64,000 nt of DNA, from NCBI GenBank assembly GCA_934045075.1, contig OW203731.1:8475975-8539974 (forward strand), read 5' to 3'. Below are positions 29,571 through 44,500 of this stretch, in pieces; positions within the stretch are counted from its first letter, which is position 1, and every line of letters begins with the position of its first letter. The position numbers were made by a program, and so were the translations under genes. Source of the DNA: Yponomeuta sedellus (lineage: Eukaryota > Arthropoda > Insecta > Lepidoptera > Yponomeutidae). The notes under the pieces were generated by a model. The model worked only from the letters and a program-made list of their open reading frames with translations. It had not been told where the DNA came from and searched no databases.

Positions 29571-32500
29571 ATGAATCCCTACAAAAATGTTGAGGAAAGT
29601 CCGTTTACAACTACTCCCCATTTGAGCTACGAGGATATCGCATCTAAGCTGCTTAAAGACCACTATCTGCTCACAGCTCTAGAGCTGCACACCGAGCTTG
29701 TGGAAAGTGGAAAGGAACTGCCTCAGCTGAGGGAATTCTTTTCAAACCCTGGCAACTTCGAGCAACATGTCTCTAGAGGCTTGGATTCGGGGTCTATGCG
29801 TAAGAACACCTGATTTTTTGACATTCTGAAATAAAGCATTTATTCTATAAACATTAAAAGTAACAGTGCTTTAATATGTCTGGATTCACTTCTTTAAATT
29901 TCAAGTAAGTGAATCCAGGCTTTAAGGTAAGGATGTGTTGTCCTTACGAAAGTTCTACAATATACTTAGGTACTATACATATAGAGAATATTCTTTGCAG
30001 GAGATAGATCAACTCAGGTCCTTGAAAAGTATGTGTGGAATTATTTGAGTGAAGAAAGGATTAATCTATATAGAGTTGTGAAGTCAATGCTGCATTGACA
30101 AATTAAATCTTAAAAAAAATAAGATTCAATTAAATCTAAAAAAACATGTTACATAGTACATGAATGCCCCCTTAAGGGATATCTCAGACAGACATAATTT
30201 CGTTTATAAAATAAAATAAAGAATTTAGGACACATGTGAATTTTAGTTTGCACTGGAGTACTTTTACCGGATTTTTTTACTGTGAAGGCTGTGTATTTAA
30301 ACACTTGTTACTCTTTATTACACTCATGTATGTTGTATGGTTCACACTGCTTCCCATATAGTGCCGTAAGTCAGCCTTAAGTCCGATGTTACTACGTAAA
30401 CTGCTATTATACTGCTAATGTACAGCCATAGTGAACTTAAGGCTGTCTTATTTGTGCCCAATCTGGTTCTATTAGAGCATTATAGCAAGCTATACAGCTG
30501 ACTTACACAGCTTGTGTAGTACATGTGAATGATAAGACATCTTATATAGAACCCCGAATGCTACTTGAGAACTATTTGATCATGGCAAGTTGCAATCATG
30601 AGTGTAGTAAGTACAAATGTGTTAAACAATTTAGACAATTTTATGTGAAGAATAATTGTTTTTTTTAGTCAAAATTAATTTTATGCCATGTCACACTTTA
30701 CAATTAGTCAAGTATCACATTCACTAATGTTTTTTAAAATATTAAAACTATTATATTTGATTGTATTGCAGTGTGTAGTTTAACTCTCATCGTCAGGCTA
30801 TACTAGTCCACTGCTGGACATAGCCCTCCCCTAAAGAGCCACATTGTGCTGTGAAGTAGTGCAATCCAACCTTAAAATTTTAATAACAAGACATCCGTTT
30901 AAATTTACAATACAGAAACAAATTATCAGCATTGTCTCTTTATTACTTCACAACTTCAATTGCAAAATAAAGCGTTATTGATGTCACCAATTAACACATA
31001 TAATAATGACTTCCACACAACATTACTTATCCTTATCCTGGTCCAAAACTAGGATACCCTATGGTAACCAGGCAAGGACAACACAAACATGCAGAAAAAC
31101 TCAGACTTAGGCCATCTGTACAAATGTCACATGCCTATCAGAACAATTACTTGTTTCAAAATCATCTTTACATACTCCACATAATGACATATAACATAAA
31201 ACCATTCTCAATAATTAAAAACTTCAAAGTGGTTTAGTCAATTTTAGGATTAAATTAAAATAAATAATAAGGAAAGCAATTTAAACTGTTAATTAAAGTT
31301 TAAAATTTAAATCATTGTTTCATTGATTTCAATTTTAATTGATCAAAAAAAGTCTGAGTTTGGAGATTATGTTTAATTTTTTCCATCATTATCTAGAGAT
31401 GGAAAGGGAGACTCTTTTTATAACTCTAAATATTTTTTATTAATTAAACTGTTGGTTTTCTAGTTTAACTAGTAATGAAATTTTCATTAAGTTACGGTGA
31501 AAAACACTTAATTATATTATCTATGAGAAATTACATTGAAGATATTCTTAGGTTGAGTTCACACTAAACTGACTGTCAGCCGCGAGCGTTACCTTTATTG
31601 TATTAACCGACAATACGTTATTTATTTCTCGCTATGCGTAGACGCTCATATTCGGCGGCCGAATAATATAGCGGATCACTACGCGCCGCTGACGCTGATT
31701 GGCTTCGTATTTTCACATTTACACTGGGGACCACATTGAGCCTGCTCACATTCGGCGTCTGACTATACGATACGGTTTGAACGCGGCCTTATATTAAAGG
31801 TGGTTTAACTATCAATATTGAAATTAAATTAATTTATTTAAAGGTCATATTTGTTTAAATGATTTCTCAGTTTTAAGGTCGGTTTTTATATTTTATTTAA
31901 AGCTATGTTTTTAATATCGGTATTAAAATCGTGTTTTCCGAAAGCAACAGCACGAGTCACTATATAAAAATTGCTTCGAGCATTCTTTATTATTTGAAGA
32001 ATTATCTCGATTTCTCCAGGATCTCATTACCAAATCCTAACTTGGCGACAATGGAAACACCTTCTTTCAATAAAAAAAAATCCAAGTCGGTCCACGCGTC
32101 TTGGAGTAATCGCGGAACATACATAAATAAAAAAGATCCTGACGAATTGAGAACCTCCTCTTCCTTATTTCAAGCCAGTTAGCCAGTTAGCTTTATTTCA
32201 ATAGTAACTATTTCAAATTATACAAATAATAACCTAACTACTCCTTTATTAATAGTATTTTGGTTACTAAACAGAACGGACACCGAGTCAAGCTACTCTG
32301 GACTCGCTAGATACTGCACGGTACTCGGAGGATGGGGGAGGGGACCGAGGCGGCAGCGGGGGAGATGTGGCCGTGCTAGAGTTTGAACTGAGGAAAGCAA
32401 GAGAAACCATCAACTCACTGCGTGCCAATTTAACACAATTTGCTGGTAAATATTTAGGATTTTATTAAAAATCTATGTATATGCTAGGCAAATTTTATAC

Positions 32501-35500
32501 ATTATATTTGTTTTAATGCACTAACCCGTGCCAAGGACAAATTTAAAAACCTATTTAGAGGCAAAAAATTCCACCCATGCCGGGATTCGAACCTGCGACC
32601 TCTGGCTATCCGTGCCAACGCTCTTTCCAACTGAGCTAATGGGCGACTCACCGGCATCACTGATGCGGCATGACTGACGGTGGAATTTTTAGCCTCTAAA
32701 TAGGTTTTTAAATTTTATACATTCGAAAAAAGATATAGAGAAAACTTTATTGTACACAAAAATTTAAATATTGATATGGTGGTATAGATCTGCTAGCTGA
32801 ATTTGATGCAGTGTCTGTAGTTACCTCATTTTTTTTTCTTAACATTATATTTAACCATTTGTGACCACCTTATTATTATTTGTATAGTACATATTAGTGT
32901 CATATAGGTATTATCGAACGATATCAACCCTTTCAATGTCCCAACTGCTGAGGCATGGGTCTTTTTTTTTATTGTTTGATTGTAAAGGATTATTAATATG
33001 CCTACCTACTTCTTCTTTGTCTTCAGGCTATATGTTAGTCCACTGCTGGACATAGCCCTCTTCTAATGAGCGCCATAGCGCCGTGTCTTGAACTTGCCGC
33101 ATCCAGCATCTGCCGGCAGTTTTTCACAGATCTTCATCCCACCTAGTCAGGGGCCTCCTTCACTACGTTTCCCGAGTCGCAGTCTCCACTCAAGAACACG
33201 TTTACTCCAACGTATGCCGGTTCTTCGCGAGATATGGCCAGCCCACTGCCACTTCAGCTCGCTAATTCTCTGAGCTATGTCGATAACTTTGAATCTCTGT
33301 CGGATGCATTCGTTACGAATCCTATCCTTCAGAGAAACTCCGAGCATAGCTCTCTCCATAGCTCGCTAAGCGACATTGAATCGGTGGACCAGCCCTTTCG
33401 TGAGTGTCCATGTCTCGGCTCAGTAGGTCATGTATGAAACATGGTACATGACCACAGGTATTAAAAACTTCCGTTTTCAAACATTGCGGTATGGATGACG
33501 AGAAGACTCGGCGTAGTTTCCCAAATGCTGCCCAGCCCAGCTGGATCCTCCTCTTGGCCTCATTCTCGAAATTGTTTTTACCTAACTGCAAAATCCGCCC
33601 GAGGTAAGTGTATTCAGAAACGATTTCGAGAAGGTCACCATGTACGACGACCGGTCTCGGATCAATGTGGCCGTTGATCATGACGTTGGTTTTATCCAAA
33701 TTTATGCCAAGACCGATACGTCGCGAGACCGAACCTACCTACTTAATTTCTATCATTCCTTTCCTAAGTCATTAAATCCCTTGTAAACATTCAGCCTTGA
33801 ACCATAACAATCTCGTTAACCATTTCCAATTCGGTTTCGGTCCTGGTCACAGCATAGTTACGGCACTGTTGAATAGTCACAGATGACATGCGTCTCGCCT
33901 GAGATAATAAGCATCTGTCGGTGCTCGCCTTCATCAGTGCCTTTAACTGGGATGAGTTTGACATCCTTCTAGCTATCCTAGATTCTCTTAACGTGTCTCC
34001 TCTTGTGATAAATAAATATTCATGGACATATTACACAGATCTCGTTAGCCCTATACTAGGTACAACTAAATGACCTGTGTTATAGGTGCTAACTCGACGA
34101 TAGATATAATACAATAAATAAGTAGATAACATCCAAGACCCGCGACAAACTAGAAAAGTTCGTTTCCTAGTTTGACCCGGCCGGGGATCGAACCCGAGAC
34201 CTTCGGTATTACAGTCAGGCGTGCCAAACCGCTGCGCCACCGAGGTCGTCGAGTAATAGTTTGATACTTATCTCCGGGGACGCCAGCAGTGCCTACGCCC
34301 CGACGAAACTTCTCAGCAATCCCTCATCATCCGCCTGCCTCAGAGAAAGGTGTCAGTACCTACAATTTGGGGAAAGACCTATTACTCGTAGATCTGTTAA
34401 CTCTCATCCTTTTAAAATCCCTGCTCACAATACTGGAGCTTACGGGGATTCCTTCACGGTTCGTTCCACTGCCACAGAAAATATGCGCAGTCTTACAGTT
34501 GGTACATTTAAGAAGTGGTTGAAAGAGCATTATCTATCTCTGTCATAATTTTCAATTATTTATTCGATTTCGATATCAACCCTTGTATGTCCCCACTGCT
34601 GGGGTACGGGTTTTTCCTGCATCGCGGAAAGGTTAGGCTTTACTCCACCACGGGGGCCAAGTCCGGGTTGGTAGAGGATTGTAAGACAGTGGCGTGCCTT
34701 ACTGTCAGAAGTTATCAAGCCCCCCATAAGGCCTCTGACATGGGTTAACGACCGCCATTATATGACAGCCGGCACCAACGGCTTAGCGTGCCTTGCGAAG
34801 CGCGGAAGCGCTCGGAAAAATGCTACCAGCGGTAGTCACGGGACGGTCACCCATCGTGCACCTGACTGCGTCTGTTGTTGCTTAACTCAAGTGATTGATT
34901 CTAATCACTCGGTTCGTCTAGGCCACGAGCGCTTCTCCAAATCTCTTTCAGGGATGAGTTCGCCTTTGTAAATGTTATTTCTAAAAATTAAAAGGTTCAT
35001 AAATGTATGATATAATAGGATCCATATCAACTCTGTTCCCACAACTCTGTTTCAATGTAAGCAAATTATGTAACAAGTTTATCGTTTGTCCACAGATGGT
35101 GAATCGGCATTAGAGAAAACTTCCAAACACAACTGTGACCAGCGATCCCTGAAGCCTCATGAGAAGAGGGCCTTAAACTTCCTGATCAATGAGTACCTTT
35201 TGCTCCAGGACTACAAGCTAACTTCCATCACATTCTCTGATGAGAACCCAGATCAGGTAAAAGTAACTTTGAATTGGCTTTAATTTATTTTTAATCTCAT
35301 ATACAGGGTGGAAACTTTCAGCGGGGCCGCAAGAAGAAGTACTTTATCCGTTAAAGCTAGACGAAAATTGTTTTAAGAGACTATCCATAAGTTTTAATGA
35401 AATATTACTTTTACAATTTTAAAATGTTAATACAAAATGTAGAGGAAAAGTGATTTGCAATTTATGACCTGTTTAGAACTCCACCGATGGTTGGTCCCAT

Positions 35501-38500
35501 AGAAATTTTTGATCAGTTCTAGAAACAGGATTAAACAAAAATTGTGTTAAATTGCTATTCTCTTGATACCAGCACATTTAAAAAAAATCTCTGTATGGGG
35601 ATCAAGTTGAGTAGGTTCTTAAGAGCATTTTCGTGTAGTTGCAACGGATAAGGTACTTTCTCTTACTGCCCTGCTGATGCAGTTCCCACTCTGTTTATGC
35701 CGATTAGAAAATAAACAAGGGAATATATGTTTACCTCAAAAAGAATTTATTTCCTGAAACAAGTCAACGAGCGTTCGTAATTTACAATTTTTGTTGTGTA
35801 TTGGAAGATAGTTTTACGGTGGTTCCTTAACTCAAACGAAGCCTTGTAGGATCACTTTGTTGTCCGTCGTCTGTCCGTTTGTATGACCTTTATCTAAGAA
35901 ACGCATAGAAGTCTCTTGAAATTAAAACCTCATGTCTATAGTCACTTAGTTGTGAAAATATAAGATTTTTAATCTAATGCAAAAATATCATGTTCATTTA
36001 TCTTTATATTCTTTTTAGGGTTCCGTACCTCAAAAGGAAAAAACGGAACCCTTATAGGATCACTTTGTTGTCCGTCTGTCCGTCCGTCCGTCTGTCAAGA
36101 CCCTTTTTCTCAGGAACGCGTGGAGGTATGAAGCTGAAATTTATATCAATTACTCAGGTCTACTGTCATTTGAAGCTGTGAAAAAATCAAACTTCTAAGC
36201 CAACGCAATCAAAAGATACAGCCGTTTATGCCGCAAATTTTCGACACTTGCAAGGGAATCAAAACCTACAAGGTGCTTCCCGTGAACTCAGAATCTTGAA
36301 ATTTGGTACGAAGCAACGTCTTATAGCATAGATAAAGGAAAAATTACGAAAACTATAAATTTTTAGTTACATCACATAATATATTTTTTTTATAATTTTA
36401 AACTTACTACCCATTTCCTCATAAACGCGTAGAGGTATTAAATTGAAATTCATACCAAATACTCAGGTCTATAATACAGGTTTGTACGGAACCCTCGGTG
36501 CGCGAGTCTGACTCGCACTTGGCCGGTTTTTTTTTATAACCTCTGGCTAACCGTGCCAGCGCTCTCCCAATGGCAACTGAGCTAATGGGCGACTCACCGG
36601 CATCAGTGAAACTTCGAACCTCTTTACAATACTCTCTGTATTACGTACAGGCAGCAACAGCTGGCTGAAGTAATTTGCATCACTTATTTATCTTTACCAA
36701 GCCCTCTCCAATTACATTACATTAAAACATTTTTTTCTGCTAGTTCTCCAGTGGGGTGTTTACAGAATTGCGGCTTTTTTTAACTAACACGCATTCTCTG
36801 ATTACTTTTCTAATTGGTAAAAGTGTGTTAACTCCCGGTTTTCTTATAAATTAAAGAAATATTTCTATTTAAGGCTTGTAACATATAATTTATGAACCTT
36901 ACCGTACCTTAATGTTACAGTATTTAAATTCGTAAGTAAAATTAGTACTTTGTTAGAAGTAAAATAAGGTAGACTTTATTAACTGCATTAATTCCAGAAT
37001 GTATTAAGAAATAGGAGCATCGCAAGTCAATTAAGGAAAAAATATTTTTCTACAGGATTTCGAAGACTGGGACGATGTTGGCCTCATCATGCCTCGTCCC
37101 TCTGGCTTGGTCTCTCTGTTCTGGGGAAATTCCAATCTCAATGTGCCAACGAGTGATGGGTCCACACAAATGGACTGGCAAACAGTGGAGATGGCTAGCC
37201 AGACTGATGCCAGTGATGAGAGGAGCGTGTGTGCTAGCTGTCAGACCAATCTAGATAGTGAGACAGACTGGAACCACGAGGTGAGTTGTGAGATTAAAGT
37301 CATGAGATAAAACGTGTTAGTTGTATAACTGTTAATGAATTGTAAGGGTGACCTGTCATAGCTGAAGATGTTTACTTTAAACAATTTTTCACGAATTACC
37401 TCAGTATGGGTGTATTTCCGGTTCGATTTCGGATTCTGGGTTAGATTCCCACTGAAGGCCGCCGTACTAGATCAGTACAAATGGCCTCAATCTGACAGTA
37501 TTTCCATGGTTTTGATGTCGTTGCCTGGTTACGATAGCACAGGGTGTCCTATTTTGATATCCGGATATGTGATTGAATTGTTTGATTTTTATTATATTGA
37601 TTAAGTACTGAAATTATTTTTTAAGAGAGACTACAATTGACAGGCGGCTTGTATGTTTCGATTGAATAATTAGCATAAATCTGAGTGTAATATATATTCT
37701 CCCTATAATATAAATTCCGTTCATTGCAAAGTTAATTATTTGCCTCCGATATTTCCAGCTATTAATTCAAGCAGAAGAAATAGCAATACTCAAGCAGAAA
37801 ATCATAGCCTTAGAAACGGAAAAGCTGAACTTTCAAAAGCTCTACGATGCTGCAATTGTGAGCCTCAATTCTCTAACCAGCCCGGCTTCTGAGAGCAAAT
37901 GTCTGGATTTAAACATACCAGAGGAGAAACTAAGAGCTATGCAAAGTGTTAAAGTAGAGGAATCTCTAACAATACAACCACTGCCGTGTACAGCCACCGA
38001 GAATCACTATGGCAGCGACCACTCGACACATAGTGTCACGCCTGAACAATTTGAGATGATTGAGACGGATAAAATTGGAATGTAAGCGATTTAGTTACTA
38101 TCAGCCAGTTTAATGCTTGCACTACTACGCCCCCTTTGCTTTATTATTGCTGTGTTATATATAAAAAAATGCAGTTCAGATTGCAGCAAAAAATGGATGT
38201 GAAAGACTACCACATCTATGGATCTACTTAAAAACTTTATAAAACTTATGAAACTGGTTTTCTCTTGTATTGCGGAAATTGTTTAACCACATTTTTTTTT
38301 TACTTTCGCTCTACTGCCTTGACTGATAGATTGGCCGCCTTTTATTACCGGCCGCTCTAGGTTGTCCTTAAGAAAAGCCGGCCCTTTGTTTTCCCCATTC
38401 TGACATCAACAATGCGACTCCCAGGGCTAAGAAAGGGAGCTCGAACGCCAGCTCCTTCGAGCCAGCCGTCATGGGCGACGGCAGCGGGCGAGCCTCGCCG

Positions 38501-41500
38501 CGCCGCGGCAGCGCCGCCACACTGGACGAGACTCTGAGTATGCAGGACGCGGGCGACTGGACCCGGCTGCAATACGATTACGGCAGTCTCGAGAGCAGCA
38601 AGGAGATGTGGATTGATAGGTAGGATTTTTTTTTAACAGGTAGGATTTAGAATAGCTCGTAGCTTCGGCTGCCTGAGTGATCTTAGACGATCACGAAGGT
38701 TAAGGAACACAGAGCGCGTCAGTGCATGGATTGGACCGTCTTTGATTAGCGCTAGTGGCATTTTTCCGAGCGGTTCCGTGCTTCGCGAGGCACGTTATGC
38801 GGTTGCCGGCTGCCGTCGATAGGTGGCAGTCGTTAAGCCAAGAGGCTTTATGGAGGCTTGAAAACTTCCGTCTATAAGACCAGCCCCTAGTCTTGCAAGC
38901 CTCCACCAATCCGGACTTGGCCCCCGTGGAGTATGGCCTATACCTTCCTCAGGGAAGAGACCCGTGCCCCTCGGTGGAGACATAATTGTTGATGACGATG
39001 ATGTTGATGAGGTAGGATTTTCGACCGTTCATAAAAGGTGAATGGAAGACTAGCCCGCGACATACTGGACACCGGTTACTGGCCGCATTGTGCGGGTGAT
39101 ATTATGAGTATGGCAGACTCGAGAGTAGCAAGGAGATGTGGATTAGTAGGTATTATTTTCGACCTAAACCCACGAAAGGTAAGAAATAGAAGACCAGCCC
39201 GCGAGAGCCCGCTGACGTAAGGCGACACTAGTTCCGCGTTTTAAACGTCAAAAATCGCCACTTTCCAGAACAATAAGTTACCAGATAAGACCGGCATAAG
39301 TGAGCAAGTTGTGTATTTATTTGTCAAACCATCGTGGTACAACTTGAGCGATTATAGTTTTACTACATACTGTAGTTACAGTGTTAGGATTCAATATGCT
39401 CACTGCTGTTTAGCTGTAAATCGCCGCACGTAATCAAGGTCTATCTAATAATATTGTTTGTGAAATCAATCAGATGAAAATGAGTCAAGGCTGAAAATTA
39501 CATGTAGTTTTTGTGAATAACAGGCTTGTCATGCTGTAACCTTGCTTATAATATTGCTCTCGTGATCTGTATTTATTTGGAGGCTTGGAAATATGATCAC
39601 GATTTCCTTTAGGAAAAACATGGCAAAAATTTGTTGTAAATCATCGAATCATGATTGGATGTTGTAGTTCCTATCGTACGGGGCTTAGAAGTGATTGTTG
39701 ATTAATGTCTGCAATACTTTTTGTAAACTATGTATGTAGTTCAAATTGTAAAACTGATTTTAAATTACATTTTAATTATTATTATGTATTTGGATATTCC
39801 AAAGCACAAAAACATCGGAAATCAATTTTCGTAACAATAAAGCCAAAAATAGATTCTTGTTTCGCGCAAATTGCCCGATCGATAGGGAAACTTCCGTCTG
39901 CATTACCTCCCGTTAACTGTACACTTTGGTAATTTTAAAACGTTTTCCAGCGCTCTACCGAACGATTTGAAGGTGTCAATACTCAACTGGTGCTGTGAAA
40001 CGTTGAACATCAACGAGCCGGTCGCTAACGACCTTCTGGCTGAGCTCGTGAACAGTGAAAAACCAATCGAACTGCCGGGTCTACTTACGCTGGTGGCTGA
40101 CACGCTGCCAAGGGTAAGATTGCTTCCTGATTTGCCATTCACCATTACCAAAAACATCTACAATAAGTTGGATTACCTGAAAGTTATACAGAAATTCCAA
40201 GCTCCTCTTAAAAGAAGTCTGACGGCCTCGGTGGCAGCGGCACGCTGACTCCGAGTCAAACTAGGAAACGAAGTTTTCTAGTTTGTCTCGGGCCTTGGAT
40301 GTTATCTATGTATTTATTCGTCGAGTTGGCACCTATAGCACAAGTCATTTAGTTGTACTTAGTAACGGCTAACGAGATCTGTGTAATATGTCCATGAATA
40401 TTTATTTTTATTTTTAAGTGTAGCTCAATTCTCTAATGTTTGACAATCGTATAACTTGCGTATTTTGAACTATAGGAACTAATGCACTTTACTTTCGATG
40501 GTGGAAACCTCAAAGCAAGTATGACGTACATGTTTGTTTGATATTCGTCGTATTAAATTGGTCGAGAACAAAATTAGTTACAAAATAAGTCTCGGTCCGT
40601 ACTGACTCACGGGAGTATATTCCTAAGTGTTTTGTTCTTAATTAGTTAAGGGGGTATTATTCCTTTATGGGGGTGCCATCGAGTTCACCTGCGCCAATAA
40701 TATTTTTCTTTGTACAGATTTTAGTTCATTTTTGCAAAAAGTGGCTGACCATTCTCTCAATCATGCTACAGTGATTTTTAGTACCCGCGACCGAGAACGT
40801 GGGGCAAAAAGACTTAGGACTAGAGAGCATTACCGCCTAAACCGGCCTTGTTAAAATAGTGCATTGATGCTCGTTAGTCTCGCTAAAACTTCAGAACTGG
40901 ACCGATTTGACGATATCTTGTTTTCTTATTTGTGGAAGCCCAGGATAAGGTTTATAATATAAACATATTATGTTGAAACCCAAAGTGCGGCTACGCCTTT
41001 AGCCGGTGAGAACTAGGTGCAGCCACTTACTCTTAGTTGACTTGTAGCCGGCATGATATCGGCTAGACCTCGTATCAGTCACTAGGGTGTGGTTGGACCT
41101 AGTTCCGACCAGAATAATAATGACAGACCTACTTTTTCCCGAAAACAATCTGCTTATTCTAAATTTAACCAAGAGTAAGAAGCTATACGTAGTTCTAACC
41201 GGATAAAACTAGGCGTAGCGGCACTTCGGGTTCTAACCGTTATTCATGAATGAATATTCATGTCTATGCAGACATGTCATGTTCATGTCTAAGACAGATC
41301 TCGTTAGCCCTGTACTAAGTACAACTAAATGACTTGTGTTATAGGTGCTAACTCGAAGATAGATTTAATACAATAAATACATAGATTACATCCAAGACCC
41401 GAGACAAACTAGAAAAGTTCGTTTCCTAGTTTGACTCGGCCGGGGATCGAACCCGAGACCTTCGGTTTTACAGTCAGCGTGCCAAACCGCTGCGCCACCG

Positions 41501-44500
41501 AGGCCACCCATACCAACATATATAACAAGACGATAGAGATAGGCATAGAGAATACTTTATAGTACATATAAAAGGAAAGAGCTGACCCCGCTGACAAACC
41601 CTGTCAAATACCTGAACCCTTTAAAATTGCCAATCGGCTGTGGGCACGCGTGGTAAAGCAATACTCTCTCTCTGGGAGAAGGCCTGCGCCCTGCAGTAAG
41701 ACATTTATGGGCCACATAAAAAAAAAATCGTCATCTAATTCAACGTCTACCTGAGTACAGTCTGTTAGCTTTTAGAATATACCTCGGGCTCTAGAGTATG
41801 TTTCAGTTTTTGCCGAAAGCACACAGTAGTGTAATAAATACTACTTCCTGCTCTTTATAAAACTTTTCTTCACTATTTTGAAAAGTTATGCAAAGTTATA
41901 AATAACAATACAAAATAAACCTTACCCTTTTGCAATATATCCGATACTATCCGATAGTAGCCGAGGTATATTCTAATAGCTAACAGACTGTATTTCCCTC
42001 AACCCAATCTTTTAAAACCAATTGAAAAAGATAAACCCGCGACGGCCTCTGTGGCGCAGCGGTAGCGCATCTGCCTATCATAAAAATAGGTCCCGCGTTC
42101 GAACCTCGGCTGGGGACAAAAAAAAACCCAGGTCTTGGATGTTTACATGTTTGTGATGTTGACTGAATAGATGACTGTTTCTGGTTCCCACGACACGGTA
42201 TCCTAGTGTGGGGTAGCTTAAAAAAAGTAAAAACAACGTCACTCAACCCAGTGGATTTGAATTTGCCCGCCTGCACTTCGGCCGGCTAGCTAGCTGGCGC
42301 GCGAGGGCACTGCTTCCACTTGATTGGTCAAAATTGAAACGCAAATATTTCCTTTCGGGCCTTTGAGAAATGCCTTTATTTATAGCGACCGGAAAAAAAT
42401 TCTACGAAAATGTAACTTCAGACGACAGATAACAATTAAAGTTATTTAAAGCATTTTTTGTCTTTTTGTGTATAAAATGATATTTGTATACTATAGCTTA
42501 TGAATATTATTATGGTATTTGGCCCCGACGGCGCCACAGCCTATGAAATTTTGCCCACCTGGAAAATCTACTGGCCAGCCTTGACTTACATAATAGAGCC
42601 CCTGAAGCAATGTATGTGCCTGCATACAGGGCGTCCCAAAGTTATGGGCCATGAAGGGAAAGTACCTTAAATATCGTAGATAGGGTATTTTGCTGAAAGA
42701 AGACTTTATGTTATTTTTAAAAGTTAGTAATTCTGCATTCAAAGATTTTCTAAAAATTACTTGCCTTGTCTGGGAATCGAACCGACTTAAATGTAAAAAA
42801 AATACACTTCTACTTTTATGATGCCAATCGAAAGAATAGCCAAAAGATAATAACTCTTCTTAAATAACTTAGTATTTTAAAAGAAAGGAACAGCATGAAA
42901 TTAATCATTTTAATCAAATTAAAAACATACATGAAGCTGTCGTAGTCAATTAAGTGGGTATTTTTTTGTAAAATAATTAATTAAATGCTCAAAATGTAAT
43001 CCCTCGTGTCTTACACAAATCGCCAATCTTTTAATGAGTCCGCTGCCTGTTGATTTTAATTTTTCATTTTCAACTTAATTGACTACAGCACTTTCATGCA
43101 TGTTTTTAATTTTATTAAAATGATTAATTTCACGCTGTTCCTTTCTTCTAAAATACTATGTTACTTAAGAAGAGTTATTAGTTTTTGCCCATTATTTCGA
43201 TTGGCATCATAAAAGTAGGGGTGTTTTTTTTTTTAAATTTAAGTCTGTTCGATTCCCAGACAAGGCAAGTAATTTTTAGAAAATCTTTGAATGCAGAATT
43301 ACTAACTTTTAAAAATAACATAAAGTCTTCTTTCAGAAAAATACCCTATCTACGATATTTAAGGTACTTTCCCTTCATGGCCCATAACTTTGGGACGCCC
43401 TGTATAAATGTTATGTTAAACCCGCTGCCCGCCAGATAATCCCGCACACGCTGGTTTCGCGCCGCTGCGAGGCGGGCGCGCTGCTGGCGGCGGCGGCGCA
43501 CCTGTTGGCCGGCGAGCCGTCGCCGCGGCGCGCGCGGCTTCTGCAGCTGCTGCTTACGCTGCTTAAGAAGCCCGACGCGGCCGAGACGCGAGTAGTCTGC
43601 GAGGGTGAGCTCACACTTCTTCTTAGCGTGCCGATGGTAAGCCATGAGCTCACACTTCTTACGCTCTTCTTAGCGTGCCGATGGCAAGCCAACGTGGTGA
43701 AAGGATTTGCCAATCAGCGTAAGGGACTCACTGATTGTTGCCCAGGGTGCGCCAGACGTACAGGGAGGTGAGTCTCTGGAATGCATAGTTGTTCATAGTC
43801 ACGAATCTAGTCTAGTAACGAATCGCCATTGCAATGGTATAACCCGTGCTACTTAACTCGGCGCCCCTCGCGCTTCGATCTTCTTCGCGAGAGATGCCTA
43901 TTTAATTTGCGCGGGTTATACCCCTGCACCACTCCGACGCTGTAGTGCCTGGGACATGGTTTTATAGATGATGTAGGCTTGCCCAGCACCTATACCATCC
44001 TGACAGCTTAGTTGGCCTACCCATCTAGTGTGAGTGAAGATACCACTGGACGCTGTATAAATCATCTCATTAAGTAGATGCAAAAGGCCAATTTTTTTTA
44101 TACCCCTGGAATGACATTGTACTGCTATTGCTTTGTAGACTACCAAAAAGAAGCCAATATCATTGTCGTGCTTATTTCATTCTATTGAGAAACTATGTAA
44201 GTATTAGACTCTAGAACCAGACTTAGTGAGTACGTCGTTCGGGGAGGCTCCTTTCACACTGCTCACACTGACCGCTGCAAATTAAGACTGACATGTTTAT
44301 CGGGTTGACAAGGCTCTTGCTCACACTGCTCAATAAGTCTGACGCGGTAGAGGCGCTTGTTCATCTGCAAGGGTGAGATCACACTGACAATGGCGGGTTT
44401 CACACTCATATTTATTGGCCGTTGTTCTTTTTTATGTTGCCTCTAGATCTTTTTTATGTAGCCTATATACGTCCCACTGCGGGGCACAGGTCTTCTTTCA

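Noticed and set aside
34261..34548. Open frame after the SINE at 34009-34251
   Set aside because: The frame (SVNSHPFKIPAHNTGAYGDSF) looks like a retroelement-derived fragment, but it is short and unplaced. Not enough to name.
40114..40248. Extension of RELCH exon 7 past the GTAAGA donor
   Set aside because: The frame stays open but the family sequence continues in exon 8, and the extension runs into a SINE.
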